A stretch of 37,992 nucleotides of DNA from JAWWPG01 sp038232255 (GCA_038232255.1 JBBSIF010000007.1:1-37992), one strand, 5' to 3'; numbered from the stretch's first letter, positions 7,596 through 15,532 are shown. The notes: generated by a model from the letters alone, not told the origin. A program made the numbers and translations.

Positions 7596-8396
7596 TCACA
7601 GCCGGTGCGCCCGCGTGCGACGGCGCGCGGCGAACCTTCCCTCAGCCTCGGAGAGCCGCAGGGGCAGCCCGAAGGTCTGGGAGAGCGCACTCTCCGTCAG
7701 CGTTGTCGAGAGCGGGCCGGCGGCGACGACCTCACCGCGGCGCAGCAGCAGGACGTGGGTGAAGGCCGGCGGGATCTCCTCGACATGGTGGCTGACGAGG
7801 ACCGTCGCCGGCGCCGACTCGTCGAGCGCGAGCCCGGTGAGAGTGCTGACCAGGTCCTCGCGGCCACCGAGGTCGAGACCGGCAGCCGGCTCGTCGAGCA
7901 GCAGCAGCTCAGGATCCGTCATGAGGGCGCGCGCGATCTGGACCCGCTTGCGCTCGCCCTCGCTCAACGTGCCGAACCGGCGCTCCGCCAGGTGCTGCAC
8001 TCCCATCTCGCGGAGCAGGGCGGCGGCCCGGGCCGCGTCCGACTCGTCGTACTCCTCCTTCCAGCGGCCGAGGACGGCGTACGACGCCGACATGACGACG
8101 TCGGCAACGCGCTCGTCGCGCGGCACCCGGTCGGCCAGGGCAGCGCTGGTGAGCCCGATCCGCGGACGGAGGTCGAAGACGTCGACCGTGCCCACCACCT
8201 CACCGAGGACGCCGGCGACTCCTTCCGTCGGATGCAGATGGGTGCTCAGCACCTGGAGCAGCGTGGTCTTGCCCGCCCCGTTCGGGCCAAGCACGACCCA
8301 CCGCTCGTCGTCCTGCACCTGCCAGTCCACGCCGCTGAGCAGCCGGCTTCCGCCTCTGGTGACGGTGACGCCGGCGAGCTCGACGACAGCGCTCAT
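7596..8396 (-). CDS. ABC transporter ATP-binding protein (stand-alone)
   Basis: A 266-residue single nucleotide-binding domain. Walker A is GPNGAGKTT, the signature is LSEGERKR (a Glu replaces the usual first Gly of LSGGE), Walker B is LLLLDEPAAGLD and the H-loop is VLVSHHVEEIP. No permease is adjacent. The SHHVEEIP tail and the overall layout resemble actinobacterial ATPases of the ModF/iron-complex type, some of which are probably not transport subunits. GGGAGG precedes the ATG at 8396, and a -10-like TAGGTT lies at 8427-8432 on the minus strand. The partner and substrate are unknown. Confidence 0.87.
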   Translation of the reverse strand: MSAVVELAGVTVTRGGSRLLSGVDWQVQDDERWVVLGPNGAGKTTLLQVLSTHLHPTEGVAGVLGEVVGTVDVFDLRPRIGLTSAALADRVPRDERVADVVMSASYAVLGRWKEEYDESDAARAAALLREMGVQHLAERRFGTLSEGERKRVQIARALMTDPELLLLDEPAAGLDLGGREDLVSTLTGLALDESAPATVLVSHHVEEIPPAFTHVLLLRRGEVVAAGPLSTTLTESALSQTFGLPLRLSEAEGRFAARRRTRAHRL

Positions 8397-8475
8397 GTGA
8401 CCTCCCGCGTCGGACCCGTTGGCACGAACCTATTCCACGGTCCGGGCAGAGGTCCGAGCACTGGTGCGGGGCGCC

Positions 8476-8481
8476 TACTCT
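8476..8481 (+). promoter_or_regulatory. -10 box TACTCT, leaderless promoter
   Basis: TACTCT is followed by 7 nt and the GTG at 8489, with no ribosome binding site. Confidence 0.45.
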
Positions 8482-8488
8482 CGGGGAC

Positions 8489-9217
8489 GTGCTGCTCGTT
8501 CCCGACGCGGTGAGGGTCGCCTGCTGGCTGAACGCCTGGCTGAGCGCGCGGGAAGGCGCTGACGCGGTGATCTCCGGCGTCGACGCCCGCACCGGCCGGA
8601 CCGAGTTCGAGGGGCCATGGACCGACGGGCCCGTCCCGACGGCGTTGTTCCTCGGTGAGCTCCGCCGACTCGGCGTCCGACGTGCGAGCAGCGCCCTGCC
8701 GGTGCCCGGCGACCCGCTCGGGCTGGGCGGCCCGGCGGCCTTCAACGCCGAGGTCGTCGACGTGGGCGAGGCCGTCCTGCTCCACGAGCCGGAGCTGGGG
8801 ATGGTGCCGGTGCGCTCGGGACGACTGGTGAGCTGGCACGTGGTTCCGGCACGCCCGCCGTCGTACCTGCCGACTGTCGGCGACGCCGACCGCGCCTTGC
8901 GAGCCGAGCTTCTCGAGGCGGCGAACCGGCTGGCCGCTCTGGACGTGGCGACGTGGCGGCCAGAGGTCGCGGACCTGCTGACGACGCTGCGCGGAGAGTC
9001 CGGGGACGTTGTCGGCGCACCCTACGCGTCAGCGCGGTCGGCTCGGCTGACCGAGGACGCGCTACGCGCCGCGCAGATCGTGTCGCTCGCGCGGGCCGAC
9101 GACGGCGGCGCGGTCTCGGCGTTCGAGGCGAGCCAGCGGGTCGAGGCGCTGCGGCCGCTGGAGCGGGCGGCGCGGGCGGCGCTGGTGGCGACCTCCTCGT
9201 CGCTCGACGGCCGATAG
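8489..9217 (+). CDS. Conserved hypothetical protein upstream of serB
   Basis: A 242-residue cytoplasmic protein with no membrane segment and no catalytic motif that I recognise. The N-terminal half (residues 1-115) has alternating strands and helices, with LPVPGDPLGLGGPAAFN in the middle; the C-terminal half is helical and alanine-rich (from LRAELLEAANRLAALDV onwards). Codon usage matches neighbouring genes, so it is a real gene. It starts at GTG 8489 directly after a TACTCT box and ends 29 nt before serB. No function is proposed. Confidence 0.8.
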   Translation: MLLVPDAVRVACWLNAWLSAREGADAVISGVDARTGRTEFEGPWTDGPVPTALFLGELRRLGVRRASSALPVPGDPLGLGGPAAFNAEVVDVGEAVLLHEPELGMVPVRSGRLVSWHVVPARPPSYLPTVGDADRALRAELLEAANRLAALDVATWRPEVADLLTTLRGESGDVVGAPYASARSARLTEDALRAAQIVSLARADDGGAVSAFEASQRVEALRPLERAARAALVATSSSLDGR

Positions 9218-9231
9218 CGCCCGACGCCAGA

Positions 9232-9237
9232 TAGCCT
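9232..9237 (+). promoter_or_regulatory. -10 box TAGCCT before serB
   Basis: TAGCCT is followed by 9 nt and the ATG at 9247. No Shine-Dalgarno sequence is visible, so a leaderless or nearly leaderless serB transcript is likely. Confidence 0.4.
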
Positions 9238-9246
9238 GTCGCGACG

Positions 9247-10458
9247 ATGCCCACGAGCCGGACGCTGCTGATCACCGTCACGGGACCCGACCGTCCGGGA
9301 GTCACGGCGGCGCTGTTCGCGACGCTGGCCGACTACGCCGTGGAGGTCCTCGACATCGAGCAGAGCGTGCTGCGCGACAAGCTGGTGCTCGCCATCCTCG
9401 TCACCGCTCCTTCGAACCACCAGTCGCTTGTCCGGTCGGTGCACGGGACAGCGTCCGGGCTGGGTCTGGACATCGAGGTCGAGGAGGGCACGGGTGACAG
9501 CGAACGCCGTTCAACCGGCCGGGCGCACGTCACGGTCCTCGGACACCGGCTGACGGCCAGTGCCCTCGCCGCCGTGTCCGGGCGCATCGCCGACACCGGG
9601 GCCAACATCGACCGGATCGTGCGGATGGCCCGCTATCCGGTCACGGCGATCGAGCTGCACGTCTCCGGTGCCGACGTGCTCCGGCTGCGGGAGCTGCTGG
9701 CGCGGGAGGCAGCCCAGCAACAGGTGGACGTGGCCGTCCAGGCCGCTGGCCTGCTGCGCCACGGTCGGCGCCTCGTGGTGATGGATGTCGACTCGACGCT
9801 CGTGATGGGTGAGGCGATCGACCGGCTTGCCGCCGAGGCCGGCGTCGGCGAGCAGGTCGCCGCGCTCACGGCGCAGGCGATGAGCGGTGCTCTCGACTTC
9901 GAGACGGCGCTGCGTCAGCGCGTGTCCCTGCTCGCCGGGCTCGAGGTGAGCGCGCTGGAGCGGGCTCACGCTGCCCTGTCGCTGACACCCGGCGCTCGCA
10001 CGCTCGTGCGCACCCTCGCCAGGATGGGGTACGGGCTGGCTCTCGTCAGCGGGGGCTTCGGCGCCGTCACGCGTCGGCTCGCTGCTGAGCTCGACATCAC
10101 GGACACGGTGAGCAACGAGCTGGAGGTGGCGGAAGGACGACTGACCGGAAGGCTCGCCGGTCCGGTCCTGGACGCTCGCGGCAAGGCGGCGGCGCTGCAC
10201 AGGTTCGCGTCGTCCCACGGACTGGCCGCGGACCGGACCGTCGCGATCGGGGACGGCGCCAACGACGTGGAGATGCTCGCGGCAGCGGGGCTCGGCATCG
10301 CGTTCAACGCCAAGCCCACGGTGCGCGAGTATGCCGACACCGCTCTCAGCGTCCCCTATCTCGACACGATCATGTACCTGCTCGGGATCACCAGGGAGGA
10401 CGTCGAGACGGCGGACGAGCAGGACGGCATCGAGACTCCGCATCCGCCGTTGGGATGA
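9247..10458 (+). CDS. serB: Phosphoserine phosphatase with N-terminal ACT domains
   Basis: Catalyses the last step of serine synthesis, phosphoserine to serine. The 403-residue protein has two ACT-like regulatory domains (about 1-80, starting with VTGPDRPGVTAALFATL, and 92-165), then a HAD-type phosphatase domain. The nucleophile motif is DVDSTLV (180-186; Asp180 nucleophile, Asp182 acid/base); later motifs are SGGFGAVT and GDGANDVEML, which bind Mg2+. The architecture matches mycobacterial SerB2, where ACT domains sense serine. An acidic tail follows the catalytic domain. Confidence 0.95.
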   Translation: MPTSRTLLITVTGPDRPGVTAALFATLADYAVEVLDIEQSVLRDKLVLAILVTAPSNHQSLVRSVHGTASGLGLDIEVEEGTGDSERRSTGRAHVTVLGHRLTASALAAVSGRIADTGANIDRIVRMARYPVTAIELHVSGADVLRLRELLAREAAQQQVDVAVQAAGLLRHGRRLVVMDVDSTLVMGEAIDRLAAEAGVGEQVAALTAQAMSGALDFETALRQRVSLLAGLEVSALERAHAALSLTPGARTLVRTLARMGYGLALVSGGFGAVTRRLAAELDITDTVSNELEVAEGRLTGRLAGPVLDARGKAAALHRFASSHGLAADRTVAIGDGANDVEMLAAAGLGIAFNAKPTVREYADTALSVPYLDTIMYLLGITREDVETADEQDGIETPHPPLG

Positions 10459-10474
10459 GCAGCACGCGGCGACA

Positions 10475-10513
10475 GCGCGGGCCTCGCCGGTTACCGCGGC
10501 AGGCTACCCGCGC
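10475..10513. terminator. Possible bidirectional terminator between serB and the SixA-like gene
   Basis: The arms GCGCGGG (10475-10481) and CCCGCGC (10507-10513) pair perfectly, and the sequence between them can fold further. It lies after serB and overlaps the 3' end of the convergent gene. No T-run follows, as is common in high-GC actinobacteria. Confidence 0.35.
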
Positions 10514-11007
10514 GCGACGTGCCGACTGACGATGTCGACCGATCCGGCCGCGATCTGGTGCCACCGGCCGGGTACGTCGAGGATCACCACCCCGGCAGTC
10601 GGCAGATGAGCCTCGCCGGCATCGGCCGCGGCGCCGGGCAGCAGGTGCGTGAGCTCCTCCATGGTGGGGTTGTGGCCCACGACCAGAACGCTTCGTCGGT
10701 CGTCCTCCATGCCGGCCACGATTTCGAGCACCTCCTCCGCCGAGGCCTCGTAGAGCTCCTCGACGACACGCACCTCGGGGGCGACGGCAAGACCGGCGAC
10801 GACGAGCTCGGCGGTGTCGCGTGCTCGCACCGCCGGCGAGGTCAGCACCACCTCGGGCTTGACGCGTTGTTTCCGCAGCCAGCGTCCGGCCGCTTCGGCG
10901 TCTGCGCGGCCCCGGGCGGTGAGCCCGCGTTCTCGGTCGTTGCGAGCAGACCGCTCGGTCTTGGCGTGGCGCATCACCAGGAGCTCTCGGTTCACTGTCT
11001 CGCCCAT
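10504..11007 (-). CDS. SixA-type histidine phosphatase
   Basis: A histidine phosphatase superfamily (branch 1) protein of 167 residues if it starts at the ATG 11007. LLVMRHAKTE near the N-terminus is the RHG-type motif with the catalytic His (RHAK is typical of SixA). VLTSPAVRARDTAE supplies the second conserved Arg, and VLVVGHNPTMEEL supplies the second His. E. coli SixA removes phosphate from His of phosphotransfer proteins; for actinobacterial members the substrate is unknown. An in-frame GTG at 11037 would add 10 residues with no visible ribosome binding site. Confidence 0.87.
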   Translation of the reverse strand: MGETVNRELLVMRHAKTERSARNDRERGLTARGRADAEAAGRWLRKQRVKPEVVLTSPAVRARDTAELVVAGLAVAPEVRVVEELYEASAEEVLEIVAGMEDDRRSVLVVGHNPTMEELTHLLPGAAADAGEAHLPTAGVVILDVPGRWHQIAAGSVDIVSRHVARG

Positions 11008-11056
11008 GCCCCAGTGTTGCACCGGGGCCGACGACACGTCACGGGGAAGCCCGGCG

Positions 11057-11710
11057 CTAGTCCTCCCGCGACCCGTAGCGGTGCTCGGCCAGCTGGTGCA
11101 GCAGGTCCAGAGCTCGCTTAGCGCCGATTCCGTGACGCTGCATGAGGATCCCCGTGGCGTGGTCGATCGTCGTCTGACCGTTCAGGAACGCGTGCGGGCT
11201 CCGGTCCTCGTTCCCTCGGAGCTCGGCGACCGTCGCGCCGGCGGTCCTTTTCGCGAAGAGGCGGGCGACCCGCTGGTGGTCGTCGAATGCGCCGACGGTG
11301 TCGGAGTACAGGTTCAGGGACATCAGGGCCACCCCGGGATGGATGAGCCTGACACACAGCAGGGAGGACAGGCCCAACATGGCGGCCCGCGGCCCGAACT
11401 GCGGCCATCGGCAGTCGTGCGCGAGATCCGGGCAGTACATGACGAGGTCATCGGTGACCGCGTCGTAGCACGGGCCCTCGTTGATCTCGTACTGGAGACC
11501 GTCAGCCACGTACAGCAGCGGGCTGGACGGCGCCACAGTCTCGAGGCGCCCGGCGCGGTGCCGGATCGTCACGCTGGCGAAGTCCACGCCGCGGACGCTG
11601 CCATGCGCGATGTCGGTGATCTGGGTCAGCGCCTTCTTGAGGTCGGCGGGCCCACCCGAAGACTCAGCGACAGCCGCGATGGCGGCGTCGAGCTCGGGCC
11701 GATCTGTCAT
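11057..11710 (-). CDS. GAF-ANTAR regulator with a shortened ANTAR domain
   Basis: A 217-residue protein with an N-terminal GAF-type sensor (about 15-155; EINEGPCYDAV and LLCVRL are typical) and a C-terminal ANTAR RNA-binding segment (about 172-217). The ANTAR start is clear (TTIDHATGILMQRHGIGAKR, then ALDLLHQLAE), but the protein stops at HRYGSRED where the third helix with the usual LxxVA motif should follow. Translating beyond the stop in all three frames gave no missing helix. ANTAR proteins bind paired hexaloop RNA hairpins to stop transcription termination. GAGGAGCGG before the ATG is a good ribosome binding site. It is the last of three consecutive GAF-ANTAR genes. Confidence 0.83.
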   Translation of the reverse strand: MTDRPELDAAIAAVAESSGGPADLKKALTQITDIAHGSVRGVDFASVTIRHRAGRLETVAPSSPLLYVADGLQYEINEGPCYDAVTDDLVMYCPDLAHDCRWPQFGPRAAMLGLSSLLCVRLIHPGVALMSLNLYSDTVGAFDDHQRVARLFAKRTAGATVAELRGNEDRSPHAFLNGQTTIDHATGILMQRHGIGAKRALDLLHQLAEHRYGSRED

Positions 11711-11791
11711 GCGAGCCGCTCCTCACGGATCAGCCCCCCGTTGTTTCACCATTGTGCCACGTCAGCACATTTTCCTAAGCGAGCCGATGGC

Positions 11792-12565
11792 TCACGAGCG
11801 GCCGGGGCGTCCGGCCTTGGCCGACTTGGCCGGCTGCAGGGCGACCAGCAACGTCGGGTCGAGGCGGCCCTCCACAAGATCCCGGGCGACGTCGGCCAGC
11901 CGGCTCTGTGTGCTGCGCGCCGTCCAGCGGAGCCGACTGAACGCCTCGTCCATCTCCAGCGCCCCGGCGTTCGCCAGCAGCCCCTTGGCCTGCTCGATGA
12001 TCACCCGGCTGTGCAAGGCGCCCTGCAGCTGCTCGACGACGACCTCCGAATGCGCGTTGGCGCGCTCCTGGAGGATCCCGATCGTGGCGACGTCTGCCAG
12101 CGTCTGCGCGACGTTGAGGTCGTCCTCGGACAGCGCACGCGCCTGTGAGTTGAAAAGGTTCATGGCCCCGATGACGTCGTCGCGAAGACGCAACGGAGTA
12201 GCGTGGACAGCCGCGAAGCCCTGTTCCCGCGCCGCGGCAGAGAACCTCGGCCACCGGTCGGAGACCGCCTCGAGGTCTGGAACGCTCACGCCCTGTCCGG
12301 AGTGGAAGCAGTCGAGGCACGGACCCTCGTCGCTCTGCAGCTGGAAGAGCTCCAGGAGCCGGCTGGCCTCAGTGGACGAGGCCATCAGCTGGAGGCTGCC
12401 TCGCTGGTCGGTCAGCAGCAGGCCGGCCGCGTCGACCTGCAACAGCTCGACGCAGTGCTCGACCAGGCGTTGCAGAAGGTCTGTCACGTCGAAGTCGCTG
12501 ACCAACGTGTCCGCGAGCCCGACGAATGCCTGCGTCAGTGCCCGTTCCCGTGCTGAACCGCTCAT
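11792..12565 (-). CDS. GAF-ANTAR transcription antitermination regulator
   Basis: A 257-residue protein with a complete GAF domain (about 10-170; QSDEGPCLDCFHSG and VIGAMNLFNS are characteristic) and a complete ANTAR domain (about 180-232): LQGALHSRVIIEQAKGLLAN, then DEAFSRLRWTARSTQSRLADVARDLVEG in outline, including the third-helix LADVA. A basic tail (AKSAKAGRPGRS) follows. The GAF domain should bind a small ligand or sense redox state and control RNA binding by ANTAR. It is separated by 81 and 61 nt from its two paralogous neighbours on the same strand. The ligand and RNA targets are unknown. Confidence 0.9.
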   Translation of the reverse strand: MSGSARERALTQAFVGLADTLVSDFDVTDLLQRLVEHCVELLQVDAAGLLLTDQRGSLQLMASSTEASRLLELFQLQSDEGPCLDCFHSGQGVSVPDLEAVSDRWPRFSAAAREQGFAAVHATPLRLRDDVIGAMNLFNSQARALSEDDLNVAQTLADVATIGILQERANAHSEVVVEQLQGALHSRVIIEQAKGLLANAGALEMDEAFSRLRWTARSTQSRLADVARDLVEGRLDPTLLVALQPAKSAKAGRPGRS

Positions 12566-12626
12566 GTCCCTGCCTATCTATTGATGTTCCGTCTCACTTT
12601 AGCAACTGATCGCGCGGGCGAGGAGC

Positions 12627-13343
12627 TCAACCGGTGTCCTCGTCGAGTCGCAGGCTGCGGTTGACGATCTCCGTCGCGACCTGCTCGACATCGCGCCCCT
12701 GGGAGTAGGCGGACGCGCGCAGCCGCGCGAATGCCACCTCGGCCGGGACCCCGAGCTGCCCCATCACCATCCCGGTGGCCTGATGGACCAGTCTCCGGCT
12801 GTGCCCGGCGCCCGACAACCATCGCCCCAGCAGATGCTCGGTCCCGTCGCCGTCCCGCAGCTCCAGAAGAGCCAACGTCGTCAGCTCCAGCACCTCGAGG
12901 ACGGACGAGACGTCCTCGGTGCTGAGAGTGCCTGGCTCGCGTCGGTAGAACGCACAGATGCCGACGTTGATCACGCCTAGGCGCATCGGGAAGCAGAAGA
13001 CGGACCCCACGTCGAGGTTCGCCACCTCGCGGGCCAGCCCCGGCCACCGAGCGAGTGTCGCCGAGTCGTCGATGTGCGGCACCAGCGCCGGACGCCGCTG
13101 CGTGAACGCCACCAGGCTCGGGCCCTCTCCTAGCGAGTACTGTGCACGCTCGAAGGCCGCGATGACCTCGTCACTGGCGTAGACGGTCTGGCGCTGGCTG
13201 TCCGACGCCATCACGGTCACGGCAGCCCCGTCACAGGGCAGCCGCGCCACGCAGGCGGCGCAGACTCCTGTGACGGCATCCGCATCGTCGGCGGCCTGCA
13301 GGGCCTCGTCGATGGCGGCCTGGAGCAGAGCGAGGTCAGTCAC
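12627..13343 (-). CDS. GAF-ANTAR transcription antitermination regulator
   Basis: A 238-residue protein starting at GTG 13343. The GAF domain spans about 8-165 (YSLGEGPSLVAFTQRRP, FCFPMRLGVINVGICAFYR). The ANTAR domain covers about 178-230 (RRLVHQATGMVMGQLGV, then EVAFARLRASAYSQGRD and a complete third helix VEQVATEIVNRSL). The GAF region carries several cysteines (CAACVARLPC), which could allow redox or metal sensing, though this is speculative. It is the first of three tandem GAF-ANTAR genes and lies 121 nt downstream of fabI. Confidence 0.9.
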   Translation of the reverse strand: MTDLALLQAAIDEALQAADDADAVTGVCAACVARLPCDGAAVTVMASDSQRQTVYASDEVIAAFERAQYSLGEGPSLVAFTQRRPALVPHIDDSATLARWPGLAREVANLDVGSVFCFPMRLGVINVGICAFYRREPGTLSTEDVSSVLEVLELTTLALLELRDGDGTEHLLGRWLSGAGHSRRLVHQATGMVMGQLGVPAEVAFARLRASAYSQGRDVEQVATEIVNRSLRLDEDTG

Positions 13344-13430
13344 GCGAGCACCCGTTCTGCCCTAGCCTCAACTCCGCCTCCGCATCCCCCTGGGTCTGCG
13401 TTTCACCGATCCCCGATCGCCTGACTGCTT

Positions 13431-13445
13431 CCAGGCTACGCCTGG
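13431..13445. terminator. Short hairpin after fabI
   Basis: CCAGGC-TAC-GCCTGG is a perfect 6-bp stem with a 3-nt loop, in the 121-nt gap between fabI and the GAF-ANTAR gene that starts at 13343. It could end the fabG-fabI transcript; no T-run follows. Confidence 0.3.
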
Positions 13446-13464
13446 GCCGACTCCGGCGGCATGC

Positions 13465-14235
13465 TCAGGCTCCGATGGCGTGGTATCCCCCGTCGACGTG
13501 GACGATCTCACCGGTCGTCTTCGGGAACAGGTCACTGAGCAGGGCGACCACCCCTAGCGCCGCCGGCTCGAGGTCCTGCTGGTCCCAGCCGAGCGGCGCG
13601 CGCTTGATCCACTCGTCCTCGAAACGTTCATAGCCGGGGATCGCCTGAGCCGCGAGCGTCTTCAGCGGCCCGGCGCTCACGAGGTTGCAGCGGATGCCGT
13701 GGGCGCCGAGGTCACGGGCGAGATAGCGGTTGCACGACTCGAGAGCACCCTTCGCGACGCCCATCCAGTCGTAGCCGGGCCAGGCCACCGACGCGTCGAA
13801 CGTCAACCCGACGACGCTGCCGCCCTCGCTCATCAACGGGAGGCAGGCCACTGCGAGCGCCTGCAAGGAGTACGCCGACACCTGCACCGCCCGCGAGACG
13901 TCGGGCCACGGCCCCTCGAGGAACTTCCCACCGAGAATGGTCTGCGGATTTCCGTAGGCGATCGCGTGCACCACCCCGTCGAGCGAGTCGGCGTACTGCC
14001 GCACCTGGCCGGCGAGACCCGCGAGATGCTCGTCGTCGCTGACGTCGAGCTCCAGCACCGGTGGCTCCGAGGGCAGCCGCTTCGCGATCCGCCGAGTGAT
14101 CGACAGCGCGCGTCCGAAGTTCGAGATGAGCACCGTGGCGCCCTGCTCCTGCGCCGCCTTCGCCGTGGCGAAGCCGATCGAGGCGTCCATCGTGACGCCG
14201 GCGACGAGGATGGTCTTGCCCTCGAGAATGCCCAT
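13465..14235 (-). CDS. fabI: Enoyl-[acyl-carrier-protein] reductase (NADH), InhA type
   Basis: Reduces the enoyl-ACP double bond, the last step in each round of type II fatty-acid elongation. The 256-residue protein has the FabI nucleotide site (GVTMDASIGFATA near the N-terminus) and the catalytic YDWMGVAK (Tyr-x6-Lys), the spacing that distinguishes enoyl reductases from ordinary SDRs. The C-terminus TGEIVHVDGGYHAIGA is also typical. Its ATG lies 3 nt after the fabG stop, giving a fabG-fabI pair like mycobacterial mabA-inhA. Nothing here suggests mycolic acid synthesis. Confidence 0.95.
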   Translation of the reverse strand: MGILEGKTILVAGVTMDASIGFATAKAAQEQGATVLISNFGRALSITRRIAKRLPSEPPVLELDVSDDEHLAGLAGQVRQYADSLDGVVHAIAYGNPQTILGGKFLEGPWPDVSRAVQVSAYSLQALAVACLPLMSEGGSVVGLTFDASVAWPGYDWMGVAKGALESCNRYLARDLGAHGIRCNLVSAGPLKTLAAQAIPGYERFEDEWIKRAPLGWDQQDLEPAALGVVALLSDLFPKTTGEIVHVDGGYHAIGA

Positions 14236-14238
14236 GCG

Positions 14239-14943
14239 TCAGTGTCCCATCCCCAGGCCGCCGTCCACCGGGATCACCGCACCGGTGATGGAGCCCGCCT
14301 CGTCTGATGCCAGCCAGCGGACGACCGCGGCGACCTCGGCGGTCGTGGTGGCCCTTCCGAGGGGGATCGCCTCGAGGTACTGCGCCTTCGTGGCTTCGGG
14401 GAGGTCCGCCGTCATGTCGGTCTCGACGAAGCCCGGTGCCACCACGTTGGTCGTGATGGAACGGCTGCCCAGCTCCCGCGCCATGGAGCGGGCCATGCCG
14501 ACCAGTCCGGCCTTGCTGGCGGCATAGTTCACCTGACCCGCCGAGCCCAGCAGAGCGACCACGGACGAGACGAGGATGATCCGGCCGCGGCGAAGCCGCA
14601 GCATCGCCTTGGCGGCGCGTCGAGCCACCTTGAACGAGCCCATCAGGTTCGTGTCGAGGACTGCTGCCCAGTCGTCGTCCGACATCCGCAGCAGCAGGGT
14701 GTCGCGGGTGATCCCGGCGTTGGACACGAGCACCTCGACCGGTCCCTGCTGCGCCTCGATGGTGGCGAACGCCGCCTCCACCTGAGCGGTGTCCGTCACG
14801 TCGCACCGCACGGCCAGGAAGCCCTGCGGCGGCTCCCCCGAGCGGAAGGTCACGGCGACGTCGTCGCCGGCCTCGGCGAACGCCCTGGCGATGGCCGCGC
14901 CGATGCCCCGGTTGCCGCCGGTGACCAAGACCGACCTGCTCAC
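14239..14943 (-). CDS. fabG: 3-oxoacyl-[acyl-carrier-protein] reductase
   Basis: NADPH-dependent reduction of 3-ketoacyl-ACP in fatty-acid synthesis. A 234-residue SDR with a TGGNRGIGAAIA cofactor loop, SNAGITRD (NAG motif), catalytic Ser in VSSVVALLG and YAASK (Tyr-x3-Lys). It ends GAVIPVDGGLGMGH. Start GTG 14943 is preceded by GGGAGGAG with 6 nt spacing. It is transcribed with fabI, which begins 3 nt downstream. A -10-like TAGCGT lies at 14974-14979 on the minus strand. Confidence 0.94.
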   Translation of the reverse strand: MSRSVLVTGGNRGIGAAIARAFAEAGDDVAVTFRSGEPPQGFLAVRCDVTDTAQVEAAFATIEAQQGPVEVLVSNAGITRDTLLLRMSDDDWAAVLDTNLMGSFKVARRAAKAMLRLRRGRIILVSSVVALLGSAGQVNYAASKAGLVGMARSMARELGSRSITTNVVAPGFVETDMTADLPEATKAQYLEAIPLGRATTTAEVAAVVRWLASDEAGSITGAVIPVDGGLGMGH

Positions 14944-15037
14944 GGCGCGCTCCTCCCGCTGATGGAGCGCCCGACGCTACCGGCCGCGACAACCGGGCGG
15001 AGGGTCGGGCCGTCGGCAGTGCTCGGCGGGTGCGGCG

Positions 15038-15057
15038 TACGGTGGAGGACGAGAGGA
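15038..15057 (+). promoter_or_regulatory. -10 box TACGGT and ribosome binding site before the DUF3099 gene
   Basis: TACGGT at 15038-15043 is followed by GGAGG (15044-15048) and AGAGGA (about 15052-15057), then the ATG at 15063. The latter site has workable spacing and decides this start over an upstream in-frame GTG at 15030. Confidence 0.35.
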
Positions 15058-15062
15058 CGACT

Positions 15063-15383
15063 ATGAGCCAGCAGCGCGAAGCACCCGTCGTGATCACGTC
15101 CGCACGGTCCGGACGCAGCGCCGACATCCGCAGCCGCGAGGTCAAGTACCTGGTGTCGATGGCTGTCCGGACGGCGTGCTTCGTCGGGGCGGTCCTGGTG
15201 TCCGGGCCGCTGAGGTGGGTGCTGGTGACGGCCGCTTTCGTGCTGCCCTACTTCGCCGTCGTCGTCGCGAACGCCGCCGACGGACGGCAGTCAGCCGGAC
15301 CCGAGAGCTTCGAGTCCGAGGGCCGGACGCAGCTCTCCGGCTCGTCGGCCCAGCTGCCAGGGGGATCTCCCCCCAAAGAGTGA
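15063..15383 (+). CDS. DUF3099 family small membrane protein
   Basis: A 106-residue actinobacterial membrane protein. The N-terminal PVVITSARSGRSADIRSREV, then two hydrophobic segments (RTACFVGAVLVSGPLRWVL and TAAFVLPYFAVVVANAA) are the whole DUF3099 domain. The function is unknown. The tail is hydrophilic and variable. It stands alone between divergent fabG-fabI and convergent moaA, followed by a run of strong hairpins. Confidence 0.85.
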   Translation: MSQQREAPVVITSARSGRSADIRSREVKYLVSMAVRTACFVGAVLVSGPLRWVLVTAAFVLPYFAVVVANAADGRQSAGPESFESEGRTQLSGSSAQLPGGSPPKE

Positions 15384-15425
15384 CGCGTCGCACGTCAACG
15401 CTCACCCTCGGGCGTGAGACACTGG

Positions 15426-15457
15426 ACGCAGGCCTTCCGCTCGCGGAGGGCCTGCGT
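15426..15457. terminator. Strong hairpin, terminator between the DUF3099 gene and moaA (1 of 3)
   Basis: A 15-bp stem with 2-nt loop: ACGCAGGCCTTCCGC (15426-15440) pairs with GCGGAGGGCCTGCGT (15443-15457) with a single mismatch/wobble. It lies between converging genes and is likely a bidirectional terminator. Confidence 0.6.
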
Positions 15458-15494
15458 GACGCCGGGCAACCTCCCCCCGTGGGTGCCCGGCGTC
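15458..15494. terminator. Strong hairpin, terminator (2 of 3)
   Basis: GACGCCGGGCA (15458-15468) pairs perfectly with TGCCCGGCGTC (15484-15494) across a 15-nt loop rich in C. It is directly adjacent to the first hairpin. Confidence 0.55.
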
Positions 15495-15496
15495 GC

Positions 15497-15525
15497 CTGT
15501 CTGGACGGCTCGCCTGGCCGGACAG
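15497..15525. terminator. Hairpin, terminator (3 of 3)
   Basis: CTGTCTGG (15497-15504) pairs with CCGGACAG (15518-15525) with one wobble. It lies 8 bases from the moaA stop codon. Confidence 0.45.
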
Positions 15526-15532
15526 AGCGGAG

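Noticed and set aside
6091..8400. 769-codon plus-strand open frame
   Set aside because: It mirrors the SPFH, nfeD and ABC ATPase genes on the minus strand, as is common in GC-rich DNA; its composition is Arg/His/Asp-rich and no domain is recognisable.
13465..14943. fabG-fabI as evidence for mycolic acid synthesis
   Set aside because: The pair resembles mabA-inhA in order but serves ordinary fatty-acid synthesis in all actinobacteria; no mycolate gene is present.
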